Assembly (NCBI GenBank): GCA_026545765.1
Contig: JAIFAC010000036.1
Span: 186,001-250,000 of the forward strand
Length of the DNA stretch: 64,000 bases
Direction of reading: 5' to 3'
Source of the DNA: Plantago major
Lineage: Eukaryota; Streptophyta; Magnoliopsida; Lamiales; Plantaginaceae
Shown: positions 27,308 to 39,382 of the stretch, piece after piece
How the letters are laid out: each line of letters begins with the position of its first letter
How positions within the stretch are numbered: position 1 is the first letter of the stretch
The notes under the pieces: generated by a model
The model's input: only the letters and a program-made list of their open reading frames with translations
The model's database searches: none
Told to the model about the DNA's origin: nothing
Program-made: the position numbers and the translations under genes

Positions 27308-29619
27308 CTAGTAATCCTCAGGAGCCAAGGGCTGATGATGGGTGTGCTGCACAGTATCCGGTTGAATGACCCCAAATTCATAGATTAAGGCCGATAGTGC
27401 AGCTCCAATGAACGGTCCTAGCCAATAGACCCAGTGGTTAGTCCACTTCCAGCCAACCAATGCAGGGCCGAAAGCCCTAGCAGGATTCATTGACGCTCCT
27501 GAAAATGGTCCTCCAACAAGCACATTAGCTCCGACTATGAAGGCAATCGCAAGCGGTGCAATGGTTCCCAAGCTTCCCCTTCTTGGGTCGATAGCTGTGG
27601 CGAAAACGGTGTAGACCAGCCCAAAAGTGAGTACTATCTCCATCACCAAGGCATTCAGGTTTCCTACTCCGGTTGCAACCGAGAATCCCATTGGTCTCTG
27701 CCAAATAATCAAGGACATCACTCCGTCTATAAATTAAGCAGTGTATTATTTGCAATCAATAGGTAACTTTATAAATTAGCTACTTCAATAGACTGAGTGA
27801 TGTTATTAAGAAAATTTTATATGCCAATGGTGTTAATAAAATAGATTTATTTTATATGAAAGACACCAATATTCTCAAGTAAACACACGACATACTGAAT
27901 AATAACCTTAATCCTCGATAATAGCCATAATATTTTTCCGTATTTATAAATTTATTCACCCAAAGAGACCTTACTCATATTTCTATATTTTATACTTACT
28001 CCGTCTATACCCCACTTTAACTCCCAATATACTTATATACAAACCAACTATCTTTTCTTTATTCATTCTCCATTTAATCATTTTTCCATTTTATCAACCC
28101 ACTGTAATTTTCTAATATTTTTTCATTCAAACCTTACACTTTTCACTTTTCATTATTTTATTGACCACAAATTCAAATGGGAAACATGGGACGGGACGGA
28201 TGAGAAACATGGACAGAGTAAGTAGTATTTAGCAAATGAACCTAGCTTATTATCAAGGTTATATAATTTCACTAAACACCTCCATAGGAATTATCAACCA
28301 ATCGTATAAGATATGTGAGCAAACGAAAAAAAAAAAAAAATAGTTTTGTTGAACATAGCCTTGGTTGAATTGATTATCGAACCGATAATAAGAAGGATGA
28401 AAGTTAATTTTACCATGCCGTCTGTCGATACACGCAGTAGGAGACAAGCTACAACAGCACCCAAGAGCTGAGCAACCCAGTAGTAAATGGCACGAAGCAA
28501 GGATACTCTTCCTCCTACAAGTGCACCAAATGTAACTGCCGGATTCACATGTCCACCGGATACATTCATACTCGAAGCCACACCTGCGAAGAGCGAAAAC
28601 GCATGTGCCAGGGCGATCACTATCAGCCCAGATGCACTTAACCCCGTATCCCTGTACATTTGATCTGCAACAAAACAATTTAAATGTATCTCAACCTTAA
28701 AACCAATGGCATGGAACAAATTGAAGTTTAAGTGACTATCTGCCAAATCAGTTCGCTAATTTTCAAATAAACTAGTTAAAGAACCTCATTCAATCATCTC
28801 ATTTTGGTAGAACTAGTAAGTGATTATGGCATAGTTCAAACTTCAAACTAATTGGTAAATTAGCTAATTTTCAATCTAAAGACTAATCAACTAGCTTGAA
28901 TAATAAAATAGTTTTTTCTTTGCTTGTGGCATAGTAGAACTAATTGTTTTTTCTTTGCTTTTGCTAGCCTGTTGTATCCTCCTATATTCCCGTTTTGTCC
29001 TGTCCTTATTAATAAAATTTGAGATTAAAAAGAAAAAACAAGCTTGAATAAACTAGTTAAGGTAGCTCATAATCAAAACTAAATAATAATCCAACTTTTT
29101 ACGAAATACTATAAAAACAAATCAGCTTTCTTACTTTCAAAAAAACTAGTCAAAGTACCTTATTCAATCATCTCTATAAGCTACTATAAGAAGCTACTAA
29201 GGCTCTGTTCTCTTCGTCTGAAGATAAACGAATCAATCAGAAGATAAAATATAACCAAGTATTGTAACTAAATAGATTCAAGAATTTAGCCATAGACGGG
29301 TATAATACGACGTAATATAATTATTTGAAAAATAATTTGATATGCACCATTACTAAACATCTAGTACTAGAGGGCCGAGGCAACCTATGCTCATATTAAG
29401 ATGAATAAGTTACATAATAAGTTCACTTTTGAATAATCGGAATCATATACGCACGAACGAAAAAGTATTTGAGTGAGGCAAGTGAATACCAAGAGCAAGG
29501 ATAGACCCTTCGCCGGCGAAAACGAAGATGAAAGTGGAGAGAAACTCTGAGAGGGTCGCCTTGACGGAGTCCGGGTGAGTGGCCTCTTCAGCCCTCCCAA
29601 AAGCATATCTTCGAGGCAT
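27308..29619 (-). CDS. TIP3: Tonoplast intrinsic protein, TIP3 (alpha-TIP) aquaporin
   Basis: Water and small-solute channel of the vacuolar membrane. The TIP3 branch is typical of protein storage vacuoles in maturing seeds. Three exons: 29490-29619, 28414-28664 and 27308-27697, giving 256 aa with consistent phases and no breaks. The N-terminus [18 protein letters not shown] and the C-terminal HQPLAPEDY are TIP3 signatures. Both pore motifs are intact ([12 protein letters not shown] and [12 protein letters not shown]). The His in LAHAFSLF, the Ile in IAFIVGAN and the Arg after the second NPA fit a TIP-type selectivity filter. Six membrane spans are evident. Intron 2 holds a Stowaway-like MITE. 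Assignment to TIP3 rests on recalled family signatures. Confidence 0.93.
27998..28221. mobile_element. Stowaway-like MITE in TIP3 intron 2
   Basis: The left end TACTCCGTCTATACC faces a right end GGGACGGATG...GGACAGAGTA, inverted Stowaway-type termini with flanking TA. The AT-rich body of about 220 bp is non-coding. Confidence 0.65.
28768..29173. repeat. Dispersed direct repeats in TIP3 intron 1
   Basis: Diverged copies of AAACTAGTTAAAG...CATTCAATCATCTC occur at about 28770-28802 and 29143-29173, with a shorter relative near 29045. They look like fragments of one AT-rich repeat. Confidence 0.5.
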
Positions 29620-29714
29620 GATTTTGAACTCCCCTTAGTGTAATTAATTATAACTTGCAAATATGCTTCCTTTCAAGGCGAATTGTTGATCTTGAACTTG
29701 TATGAATCTCTTGT

Positions 29715-29723
29715 TATTTATCC
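29715..29723 (-). promoter_or_regulatory. TATA-like box of TIP3
   Basis: Minus-strand GGATAAATAAC lies about 95 bases upstream of the ATG. It is the best core-promoter candidate but not a perfect TATA consensus. Confidence 0.35.
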
Positions 29724-29959
29724 AAGATGAAGAAAAGGAAAGAAGATGCAGCGAGAAGTAAACGATGTGAAAACAGAGAGGTGATGATCGGTGGTTAAAT
29801 TAGAGAAGAAGAGTGGACACTTGGGAGAAGGATTGCAGGAAATAAGACACGTATTATCATGCGTGGCTTATCAATTCTTTGCTCTTAGCTAACTACCAAA
29901 ATCACCAACAGATTAACATGCTTGTCTTCAACTTGGAAATGTAAGAAACCAACTTCATC

Positions 29960-30344
29960 AAAGACAATTTAATTTATTCTGAGTTCATCTCTACCATGCT
30001 GTGTGTTTCTTGTTTTCTTTCTTTGTATATTGCATGCAACCCCTCGGGTTTACGTTTATTACAACTAACCTCCAACCTCTTCGACCGTAGTTGGCTCCGC
30101 ATGTATATGGGTGAGGCCTGACCCTTTGTGCAGACGAGCTTACTCATGAATTGGACTGCTCCGCGGTGATGTACTGGCCACACTATACCAATACATATTC
30201 TTAATTACCACACATCACCCATTATACATTGCTTCAGATCAATCATGTTTAAACCCGAAGCTTCTATGGATGGAAACTCGAAAAGAGAGTGAACCTTTTT
30301 TATTTGAATAACATTCTCGGTTGTGAAATTTTGGGGCGTTACAC
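29960..30344 (-). mobile_element. Possible LTR fragment upstream of TIP3
   Basis: On the minus strand the block starts TGTAACGCCCCAAAATTTC at 30344, a typical opening of Ty3/gypsy LTRs in plants, and continues with GAGAATGTTATTCAAATAA. No partner LTR or coding domain is nearby, so it would be a solo or broken LTR. The left boundary is a guess. Confidence 0.35.
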
Positions 30345-32252
30345 TTGTACCCAAAAGAGTTGGGCACACCAACTATCTTAGCGGACTTAACATGCATATC
30401 CTGATTGGAAGTTTTTTAAGTCATATAGGGGCTACATCCCAACCATTAAAAATAAATCCTTTCTGAATTTCTACAATGCTACAAAATAAGTGTGTGCAAA
30501 TTGTGTAAACACTGGACACTAACACTTGGGTTTTAAATGTGGATTCACTTTGTTTTGTGTCAACGGAGTAATTGATCTTGCCCTTTGCACATAATTTATC
30601 CCTATGACACAATCTGTGTGCATGTCACCATTAGTCTCTCAGTCGATAAAAGTAAATCAAACTTCTTTAAAGCATGAGATCCTAAATGTGTTTAAAACGC
30701 CCACATAATGTTGATGGATCCTGAGTCCTGTTAAATCATCAGTTATCAACATAAGGGATGGCTTCTCTAGTTGGGATTTGGGAGCTTGGGATTGAACACA
30801 AGAGACGATGATTGCTCTAGGTTATCTACTAATTAGCACTGTTTTTTAGGAAGAACTTGCAAATTTTCATTCATGATGAAAATCAGTACAAAAGACCACC
30901 TAAATTAAGGGGTAGATCCGAGAAACCATCAACATCACTAACTACTTGTCTAGAAAGATATGCGAGTTTGCAGAACGAAAAAGATGTTTAAAAGTTAGAG
31001 AAAATTGGGTAAATTAAGCTGTTACATTGAGTGAGCTTTTATCTGTCCGAGCGCGAATTCACATTCTGAGCTTGGGAGCTTCACTAATTCTCGATTTACA
31101 CTTTCTTAGTTCTCGAATTAAGTTTTCTTAGTTCATTGTCGAAGAATTTTAGGAATAAAATGTCAATTTTAGGGGTTTCATTTTTTAGAAGGAATTGTTA
31201 AAATGATTTGAACATAATAAACTTAAGATTTCTTATTTAGCATCGCATAGGGGGTCGAAAACAATGAAAAAAATACGGAAAATCAAAGTAGAAATTTCAG
31301 CTATAAAAAATTACAATATAATTTGAGGAGTAAATATCATTTATGTTTGAATATAAAACTAGAATATCTCCAAAAAAATTAATAAGTTTTCTTTAAAATA
31401 ATATAAGTATAAAATTATAATTTAAATTTAATTATATACTACAACAACCGCTCTATATATGCTCCCGCTCTCAAATATTTTTGAATTTACAATTTCGCCT
31501 CGCTTCCGCTTCTTGTACTGACTCATTTATGTGACTAAGCTTCTACGTGCTTATCGAATTTTAATTTAAATATTAATTAATTGCACCGGATTTTATATCG
31601 ATCAGGGAAGTTCCAAGGAGTGTAGGCGCCTTCTCAAACGTATGCGTCTCAACACCCAGAAACCCGACCTAACATAACGTGCCATATACGATAAGAGCAT
31701 ACTACGAGGCGGAGTTAGAAATGAAATTTTAGAGGGCGAGATGTTACTCTCTCTCTCTCTCTCTCTCTCTACAATAATTAAATCTTTATAATGAACACCC
31801 TTTTTTTTTTTTTTTTTTCTGAAGCATTTTTTCTGATTTTTTAGATATGAGGTTTACGGGTGTACGTAGGTGATTACACCCGTACATATAATAAACTAAT
31901 AAACACTTAAGGCTCATCACGCCGCTTGATATGTGTTTATCTTGTATTGTGAGTATAGGATCACTCGACTCGTTAAACAAACTAGTCTAAAATCGAATTC
32001 GAGCAACTTGTACGAGGTTGAAGCTCAAATTCAACTTGATTACCTTGTGGAATAAGCCGATCAACTCGAGTCTTAACAAATCGAGTCGTCAGAGTACTTA
32101 AGATTATGTAAGAGCTGGTGATATGTTGAGAAACACTTGATGATATAGTATGTTGTATAGTTCTTTATATGCAAGAAGAATTGACAGTTGAACTCTAGGC
32201 CAAAGTAAAAGAATTGCTAAGATGCTATAAAATCACACCAAATTGTTGAAGC
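30345..32252. other. Intergenic, no gene recognised
   Basis: AT-rich sequence without convincing ORFs. It contains a (CT)n run at 31747-31770 and a poly(T) at 31800-31820. The only coding neighbour is the 3' end of the receptor kinase at 32253. Confidence 0.5.
31747..31770. repeat. (CT)n microsatellite
   Basis: About twelve uninterrupted CT dinucleotides, followed 30 bases later by a 20-base poly(T). Confidence 0.9.
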
Positions 32253-34410
32253 CTATGTATCAGAGACAGGAAGATTCAAGTGTTGTATTCTACTCAACAC
32301 TTCACTCATATTAGGCCTCCTCTCAGGCACTTCATCAGTACACTCCAGAGCTATCTCTGTCAGTTTCAACATCTCATCATACCCTTCTTTCTCTCCAAGT
32401 ATCTCAACATCCAATATATCAGTAGACCAGTCATTACCCACCGCTAACCGAACCCAACCCGAAAGATCCGTATCCTCTTCCGTACCGTTAAATGAAGATG
32501 GAGACGGAGATGGAACCCTGCCTGTGACGATCTCAAGAACGAGAACGCCAAAGCAGTACACGTCGGCCTTGTTTGTCAGTTTTCTTCCTCCAATGAATTC
32601 AGGTGTACTTTTCACTGAGAGCTTGTTTGATTGGACTAGTGGTAAGTATCCGTAGTCTGTCAGCTTCGCGCGGATGGTGTAGTTTGGGTAGATTTCGCGT
32701 TGGATGAGAATGTTGGAGGACTTGAGGTTACCATGAGGGACTTTTTGAGAAGCCAAGAAGTGATGAAGGTAATCAAGTCCCTTTGCTATGTCTTTGATGA
32801 TGCAGACTCTTGTGTTCCAATCCAGCGGCATTCGTCCGATTCCTCTATTATCTGGTTCCATGTATTACAACAAAATCAGTACACAAGTGATCACCCTGCA
32901 TATAAATTAACACCAATGCAGGACAATTCCGAATTAAGTATTAACCGTGTAATAAGGTGAACAAGCTGCCCTCAGGAACGTAATCGTAGATGATGAGCTT
33001 CTCCTCTCTGGAGTGATAGAACGATATGATTTCCACCAGGTTTTCATGCTTCAGTTGGCAAGCAAATGCAACTGCTGTGCAAATTCTTTCTTGCTCAGCG
33101 CGTTCATTTCTTTAAGTCTCTTCACCGCCACTGTGGAACCAGATTCCAGCAAGGCCTTGTAGGTAGTTCCGACCTTTCCCATTCCAAGTACTTGAGCCGC
33201 AGCACGCAGCAAATCATCTAAGTCGAAAAATGGCCTGTCCAAGAACTCCAATTCAGTAGTCCTTTCTGGATCATCTGCATTATGTGACCAGATATGTGGC
33301 TTTCCTCTATGGTCTATAGAAACCTCCCCTGCAGATGGTAAAAATCAAACCTTGGATCGAAACTAGCTAGTAAAAGTACTTACGCCTACTTCATCCGAAT
33401 ATGATCTAATTTCAACTAAAGAGTCAGAGATTTCTATAGAACGATTTTCATCTCCATTTCAAGCTCGAACTTTAATAGGAGATAGAACTCTTTCATGATG
33501 ATTAATTCGTCACTTTTGTATAAGTTTGAAGTTTTAAATGAATTGAAATTCTTTCAGCATACCTGCCAGCTGTCGATCTTGCTTGGTCTTTTTCCTTCTT
33601 CTGTAATAACATAGAAAGATCAAAACCACACACAGAGGAACAAGAATTGCTGCAGATGCAACTAGAGCAATGATCCATAACTCGAGGCCAGTACCACCCG
33701 AACCTCTTGATGGAACTGGAGGAGGGGAAGGTGTAGGAGTGATTTCAGGAGCTGGAGGAGGAGCATCTATCGGGCAAGGCCTCAACCCTGGAATGTCTCC
33801 ACACAAGGCAGAATTGTTATCGAAAGAGCTTTTCGGAAATCTTTGTAGCACAGGAGTTTCAGGTATCGGTCCTTGGAGTTGATTGTGAGAGACATTGAAC
33901 GAAACTAAGGAGTCCTGATTAAAAGGCGGAACAGGACCCGAAAGATTATTCTGTTGGAGCTCCAATTGGGCTAATTTTGGCAAGTCAGTGTAACTGAAAG
34001 GTATAGAACCTGAGAACTGATTACCGGATAGAAAAACAAGTTCCAGGTTTGTCAGGTTGGTGAGATCGGGAAGAGGACCGTGAACGGAGTTGTTCCGGAA
34101 GCTTACTTCGCTCAAAAACGTCAAATTTTGTAAAAACAAAGGTGGGAGCGAACCGGTCAATTGATCCTTCGAGGACTAAATGTGTAACATGCCAATTCGT
34201 GCAGACGACTCCTACCCATCTGCTCAGGTTCGTCTTGGCACAGGGTGGACCTGTCCAGTTCCCGTGCAGATTGGTGGTGGAGCTTACAACATCCCTGATC
34301 TGCAGCAAAGCGTTCCGTTCATCAGGAAAGAACTCATTAATGTGAACCGCGATCGTCTGAACCAACAGGAAAACGATCAAGAAGCTAACTGCGACTGAAA
34401 ATCCCCTCAT
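32253..34410 (-). CDS. LRR receptor-like kinase (subfamily III), predicted pseudokinase
   Basis: Plasma-membrane receptor with three exons: 33563-34410, 32946-33328 and 32253-32851. It has a signal peptide ([17 protein letters not shown]), an LRRNT with [13 protein letters not shown] and NWTGPPC, and about five LRRs ([51 protein letters not shown]). A proline-rich juxtamembrane stretch, one membrane span ([18 protein letters not shown]), basic RRRKK and a kinase domain follow. The loop is [12 protein letters not shown] and the lysine is in VAVKRL. The catalytic loop is HGNLKSSN instead of HRDxKxxN, and DFG is replaced by DYG, so catalysis is unlikely, as in many LRR-III members. Exon 1 lacks 2 nt near 34157-34166 and exon 2 lacks 1 nt near 33060; correcting both gives about 610 aa. 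The ligand is unknown. Confidence 0.88.
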
Positions 34411-35100
34411 GGCAAGAACAAGAAACTATCTGCAGACATTGCAGCACAGAATAAAAGTAACACATTGGCTGGCAGTTTTATTTGTGCAGCTTTGAGAAAC
34501 AGGCAAGATAATGTTAGAAAAAGATTCCATTTTTCGAGTAAAATATCGGATAAAACAAAGTGGTTCCAAGAGAATATATGATATGCTACATAAATGCATA
34601 CACGTTTGTGATTTCACTGATTTGTTTAAGGTGTATTAATTAAAGAAATGGATTTGCAATTGACAGCTTAACAACAGAAGTTGAACTGTCTAGGGAATTA
34701 TTGTTACATTGTTAGAAATTAGGATACATAGTTCCTGTAAAGTTGGCAGCAGTTGTAACGATACAAACTGCCAAAGAGTATTGTCATTGCAAGATTCGGG
34801 AGGCTTACAATTACAATGATAAAGGCATGAAAGTTGCACTTTTGGGATTACTATTTTCAGGGAACACAACGACGGGGCATGGAGAAAAAAATTAAATAAG
34901 AAATGAATAAATTTATATAATAACATGTCAAAGTTGAAAAACATATAAAAAGTGCAAGTTGAAAAAATGCACGATCTAATCGATTCAACATTGCATCAGA
35001 AGTCATTCCTACCAGTAGAATAGTGCATAATGTAAATTAGTGAAATTGAATACAATCACATATACAATACACATAAAAATAAAATCAACTCATAACGTGT
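34411..35100. other. Upstream region of the receptor kinase
   Basis: Presumed promoter and 5' leader of the minus-strand receptor gene, AT-rich. No repeat or further gene recognised before the Helitron fragment. Confidence 0.45.
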
Positions 35101-35119
35101 CGAACACTTCTTTATAAAT

Positions 35120-36560
35120 TACGTTTGTTGTCGTGTCATATGTATTACCTTCTATGTTGCAAATTACTACGTTCAATCACTTTCCAATGGTAATTCTAGA
35201 AAGCGCAACATTTAACTGACCAGGTTGAATACATGTGAGGGGAGGTAGAGGCCGACGTGAGAGAGAATGTCCCTTACTCTTATTTATGGTCATAGCAAAG
35301 CAGATGAATATGGGGAACTGTCTTCAATCAATTGATAGGGAACTTCATCTCGCCGGGTGGCTCATCATCATCATCCTCGGGATGAAAACCTTTTGGCATG
35401 CATTGATTCAATATATCATCTTTGCCTCAATGATATGCTTCCCAAGATTAGTAACTGTGAGCCTTGTTACATTGCACAACTCGAAAGTCTGATCAATATT
35501 CCCAGAAGCATTATCATACACCAAACCTTTAGTATGATCCTATGGTTAGCAATCTAGAATAATTAATGTTGTTGAAAATTATATAGTGAAAACATGTTAG
35601 AGACCGTTCTCAAAATTATCTTCCCTATCAATGCTATATGCGCTCAAATATTCAACGCTATCTCTAGACATCTTCGACATGAGAAATTGATTTATATCAT
35701 CAAATATTTCATTTGTAGGTGCAAGAACATCCCGGTGATGAAATATACATGGTCAAGTGATGGATCGCTTAAGTGATACAACAACGAAGGATATGTACTA
35801 TCTACAATAGTTGGAATTGAATGACTTACTTCTCAAATAAGTAAATCTTCGGGGATCTTGATATCAACCCACAATCATTAGGTTCAGCGGCAATGCCCTC
35901 ACCGACATGTGTTATCCACTCAGCAAATTCTTTCGTCTCTCAAATATTTATTGTACCAGGATTGTTGAGTAAACTTTATTGACTGTACAGAATGTCGTCT
36001 GATAATAAATTCCATGTTTTGTTCCACACTTCCTTAGGCCTCGACATGTTGCGCGATAACAACATGGTTATGAAAAGGTGACGTAAAAAACTCGCAAATT
36101 CCCATATACCTGCCCCTTTCAAACCACTAATATACTCTTCATCATTGAATAAGAGGCTCATAGCTTCACATGCAACCTTGTGATATTCGTTTACAACACA
36201 ATCAACACCATTATACCGAAACCTTGTTTCTTTGTTTACATGCAGGCCATATTTTATGTTCGTTTTTCCAACAATAAATATTTAGCATAAGACAACTTCC
36301 GGGCTCGGGGATCTACTTTGTTCAGCTCGAACCACTACAAGAACTGCGATTGTTTGACATCGCTTTGTTGATGATATATGGCGTGCATTCACCATCTTTG
36401 AAAGGAACAAACTGCTCATTTCCAAATGAAACGACAATCGCTTAAGAACATAAATTGTATAATGCAATGGGACTCTAATATCCTCCACATTGCTTTGCAT
36501 GGAGACACATAACGACAGTCCATATGCCTCATGACCTTATCCCCATTTTATCGCTTCCTT
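35120..36560 (-). mobile_element. Helitron helicase (PIF1-like) remnant 1
   Basis: Read on the minus strand through many stops and frame changes, this is the C-terminal part of a plant Helitron Rep/helicase. Pieces include WFELNKVDPRARKLSYAKY (about 36.3 kb), WEFASFLRHLFITMLLSRN and PKEVWNKTWNLLSDDI (36.15-35.98 kb) and EFAEWITHVGEGIA (about 35.9 kb). VLAPTNEIFDDINQFLMS (about 35.7 kb) and FAMTINKSKGHSLS (about 35.28 kb, helicase motif V/VI region) follow, then GQLNVALSR (about 35.22 kb). It is clearly non-functional. The Rep domain and the terminal TC/CTRR ends were not found here. Confidence 0.75.
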
Positions 36561-36669
36561 TGAATATATAACTCAAGGATGCGTGTTGACCGATGGCTAT
36601 TACAGTGGTCCGTGTTGATGTGCGCTAGATATTTGAGCATCAAATGGGAGTTATGTGGAAATGTGTATC

Positions 36670-36735
36670 TATTTTTCATTAAACAATAATAATAATAATA
36701 ATATTAATAACAATAATAATAATAATAATAATAAA
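36670..36735. repeat. (AAT)n microsatellite
   Basis: Interrupted run of AATAATAAT with a few variant units, next to the Helitron remnant. Confidence 0.85.
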
Positions 36736-36775
36736 GGCTTTGAAATTATAAATCACGCAAAATAAATTAACATAT

Positions 36776-36998
36776 ACTCCTTCCGTCCCGGTTTCAACTT
36801 TCCGTGGGTCTAGGCACAAGTTTAAGAGAATAGTGAATAAAGTAGGAGAGATAGTAATAAAGTATGAAATAGAGTGGATAAAGTAGGAGAGATGGTGATA
36901 AAGTAGAAGAAATGGTGAATAAAATAGGAGAGAAATTTACCATTTAAGGGATGAGAAGTTGAAATTGAGAATGTGAGAAGTTGAAATAGGGGTGGAGG
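36776..36998. mobile_element. Stowaway-like MITE, family B copy 1
   Basis: Starts CTCCTTCCGTCCCGGTTTCA, contains repeated AAAGTAGGAGAGAT units, and ends near GAAGTTGAAAT and GGGTGGAGGG. The motif AAGGGATGAGAAGTTGAAAT recurs inverted at 53270-53300, so the two belong to one family. Confidence 0.6.
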
Positions 36999-37129
36999 GG
37001 GCATAAAATAATATAATGAATATAGTCCATGATAAGAGATTGATTAGATATATGTTAATTTAATTTGGAAATAATGTGGATCAAGATATGGATTATATAT
37101 ATGCTCAAGTAAGGACGGACATGTGTTTT

Positions 37130-37300
37130 GTACCATGGTAGAATAGGACCAGTTACTTCTTGAATAAGAATGTCCCATGGCATCTTGATATCAATCTCAC
37201 CGTCATTATCATCGCCGGCAACTCCATCACCAACATGTAGTATCCACTCTGCGAATTCTCCCGTCTCCTGAATCTCAGTTGTTAATGTACCAGCGAAAAA
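37130..37300 (-). mobile_element. Helitron helicase remnant 2
   Basis: A second, shorter fragment of the same helicase region. GEFAEWILHVGDGVAGDDND and GEIDIKMPWDILIQE correspond to EFAEWITHVGEGIA in remnant 1. It sits upstream (on the minus strand) of remnant 1 although it is colinear with its middle, so the two are separate insertions or a duplication. Confidence 0.65.
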
Positions 37301-37404
37301 ATACAAAACACACTTAATAAAATATAAAGGAGTATACAAATTACTAAAATTAAAATAACCACAAGTAAAACAAACATTTAGTTACCTTAGTCGCATGTTC
37401 TTTG

Positions 37405-37785
37405 AAGGAGCTTCAACCATTAATGGAGCTTTGAAGTCTCAAATGGAGATTCAAGCTCCATTAATGGAGAAATTAAAAGAAAATAAAAATTGAAGGGTTT
37501 GTGAAAGAAAAGGACTAAAAGAAACCTAATTGCAATTTGTGTTGGATTGAAATTTAATGTAGTAAAATAAATAGGGGTTGGTTTGAATTTATAATAAACT
37601 TTATGGGTGTGAATTGAATGTTAAATAAGTAAGAGGGGTTAATTGTAATTCGTAAAATAAAGAAAATGGAGCTTCAAAGCTCCATTAATGGAGCTTCAAC
37701 AGCTCCGAAAATGGAGCTTCAAGCTCCATTATTGGAGCTTGAACATCTTCATCAATGGAGCTTCAAGCTCCATTAATGGTGGAAA
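37405..37785. repeat. Array of GGAGCTT palindromes (locus A)
   Basis: At 37405-37470 and again at 37665-37785 the sequence alternates GGAGCTTCAA and TTGAAGCTCC around ATTAATGG. This gives nested inverted repeats such as GGAGCTTCAAGCTCCATTAA. The roughly 190 bp between the clusters are plain AT-rich DNA. No known element class was recognised; see the related block at 54530-54660. Confidence 0.75.
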
Positions 37786-38159
37786 ATTTTTTTCTTCTTT
37801 AAATTGGGAATTAGGGTTTAGTGTTAGTTGAATGCAAATTATGTGTTGATGATGATGAATATACTTGTAATTTGAAATGAAATTGAGTTTGATGATGAAG
37901 AATAAGATGAAAAATGGTGAAACATGGAGGTTTGATGAAGAAGAAGATGAAAATGAAAGTTTAAATTGTTTTGGGTCAATTGTGAAATTATTTTAAACTT
38001 TACAGGGGTTGATGTGCAATTTGTTATTTAATTATCCACGTGGAAATTATTTAATGAATCCCATAAAATACATTTTGACCAAAACGTTATTGTTCAAATG
38101 TGAGTGACTAATATGTTATTATGAACTTTATTAGGGAGACTAGAATAAATTCACCCTAA
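37786..38159. other. AT-rich intergenic sequence
   Basis: Contains GATGATGAAGAA-type runs but no gene. It may belong to the same element as the palindrome array, since similar triplet-rich sequence flanks the other array on the matching side. Confidence 0.3.
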
Positions 38160-38990
38160 ATTAAATTATGTTATACTACCAATACCAAGAATCACGAAAT
38201 CGCTATACGTAAACGAATCATTATATGTAAATGGATTGGACTATATATGAATTGACCTTCTTCATATATGGAAATGATTCTCTTAGAGGAGCACCCTCAT
38301 TCATTTTCACACACCAAGACTCCAAGACGCCAGGATACCAGAAGCTGCAAAGCAAGAGCACAAGCAAGAGCAAGAACCCAGAATCTTCTCATCCTCTCAA
38401 GATTCGCCTTGAAGTTCTAGCAATCATTCAAGAAGTTCACCCGGAAACTGAAGAGAAGTCACCGTTTGATCCAAGAAGAAACCCATGTGCCAAAGGAAGA
38501 TCAAATCCCTGCAAAAGCCCGGTCAAAGTTCTTGAAGTTTTTCGCCAAGTTCAAGCCAAAAGCCACATTAGATCCAAGATCAAGCAAAAAAACCCTTGGA
38601 GAAAGCCAAATTTCCTCTTAAGAAGATCAAAGGCCGAATCCCACGACGATCCAGAAGCATTCTTTGTGGAGCTCATCCATTTCCCAAGAAGTTCGTCATC
38701 GTTCGTCTCAAACACTCTCAAGTTCACAATTCGATCCGAGATCAAGCCAAGAAGCCCTCGAATCGACGTTTTCCTCAACTTTGAAGTCCTAAAAGTTAAT
38801 TTCAATATTCAAGTCACGCTTTTGTAATACTGTAATTGTATGATTCGTAATAGATCAGATTCAAATATTCAATTCAATAAAATTATCATTTGTGCAATTT
38901 TATTTACTACACTCCAAATCAATTGTCACATATTAGATGGTGTTCAAAATCAAATATCCTACCCCGTAGGGTCTTGAAACCCGCATTCGT
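38160..38990 (+). mobile_element. Possible LTR-retrotransposon remnant
   Basis: The only long frame (38231-38827, 198 codons) has a low-complexity lysine/serine/proline composition unlike any domain I know. It is followed by TTTTGTAATACTGTAATTGT and TTCAATAAAATTATCATTTG and then CTACCCCGTAGGGTCTTGAAACC, a pattern typical of the R-U5 end of plant LTRs. I read the frame as accidental. No primer-binding site or partner LTR was found. Confidence 0.35.
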
Positions 38991-39382
38991 TTGGTCGGTT
39001 GCTTGTTTAATTATTCTATATAGTATATAACATTTAAACTCATAAAAGATGCAACATAAAACGTGGGAGTATAATTGAATGAGCTGTAGAGAGTGAGACT
39101 AGTTGAAGGCTGAAACAGAGTAAACACACTAGTGTAGAGTGGAGTACGTAGCGAAAGTGGGAGCCACCCCCATGTGCCCTCTTTCTGTCTCCACCAGCTC
39201 TTGCCCCTCAATCATTACTCTGCTCTTCCTCCTCCTTCCCTCCTGAAACTCCACTCATCAAATTCTCCATAATCCCCAATTTTCTCACCTTCTAACCCTA
39301 ATTCCGTCAACACAAACTTCCAAAACCTATTACTGTTGCTGTTGGTAGCTTCATTGCCACTTTGCTGCAACCCTAAGTGGAA

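Noticed and set aside
38231..38827. 198-codon open frame as a gene
   Set aside because: Low-complexity composition, no domain, and LTR-like sequence on its 3' side.
39377..39382. Start of TCP at the upstream GTG
   Set aside because: Plant nuclear genes start at ATG; the first in-frame ATG is at 39383.
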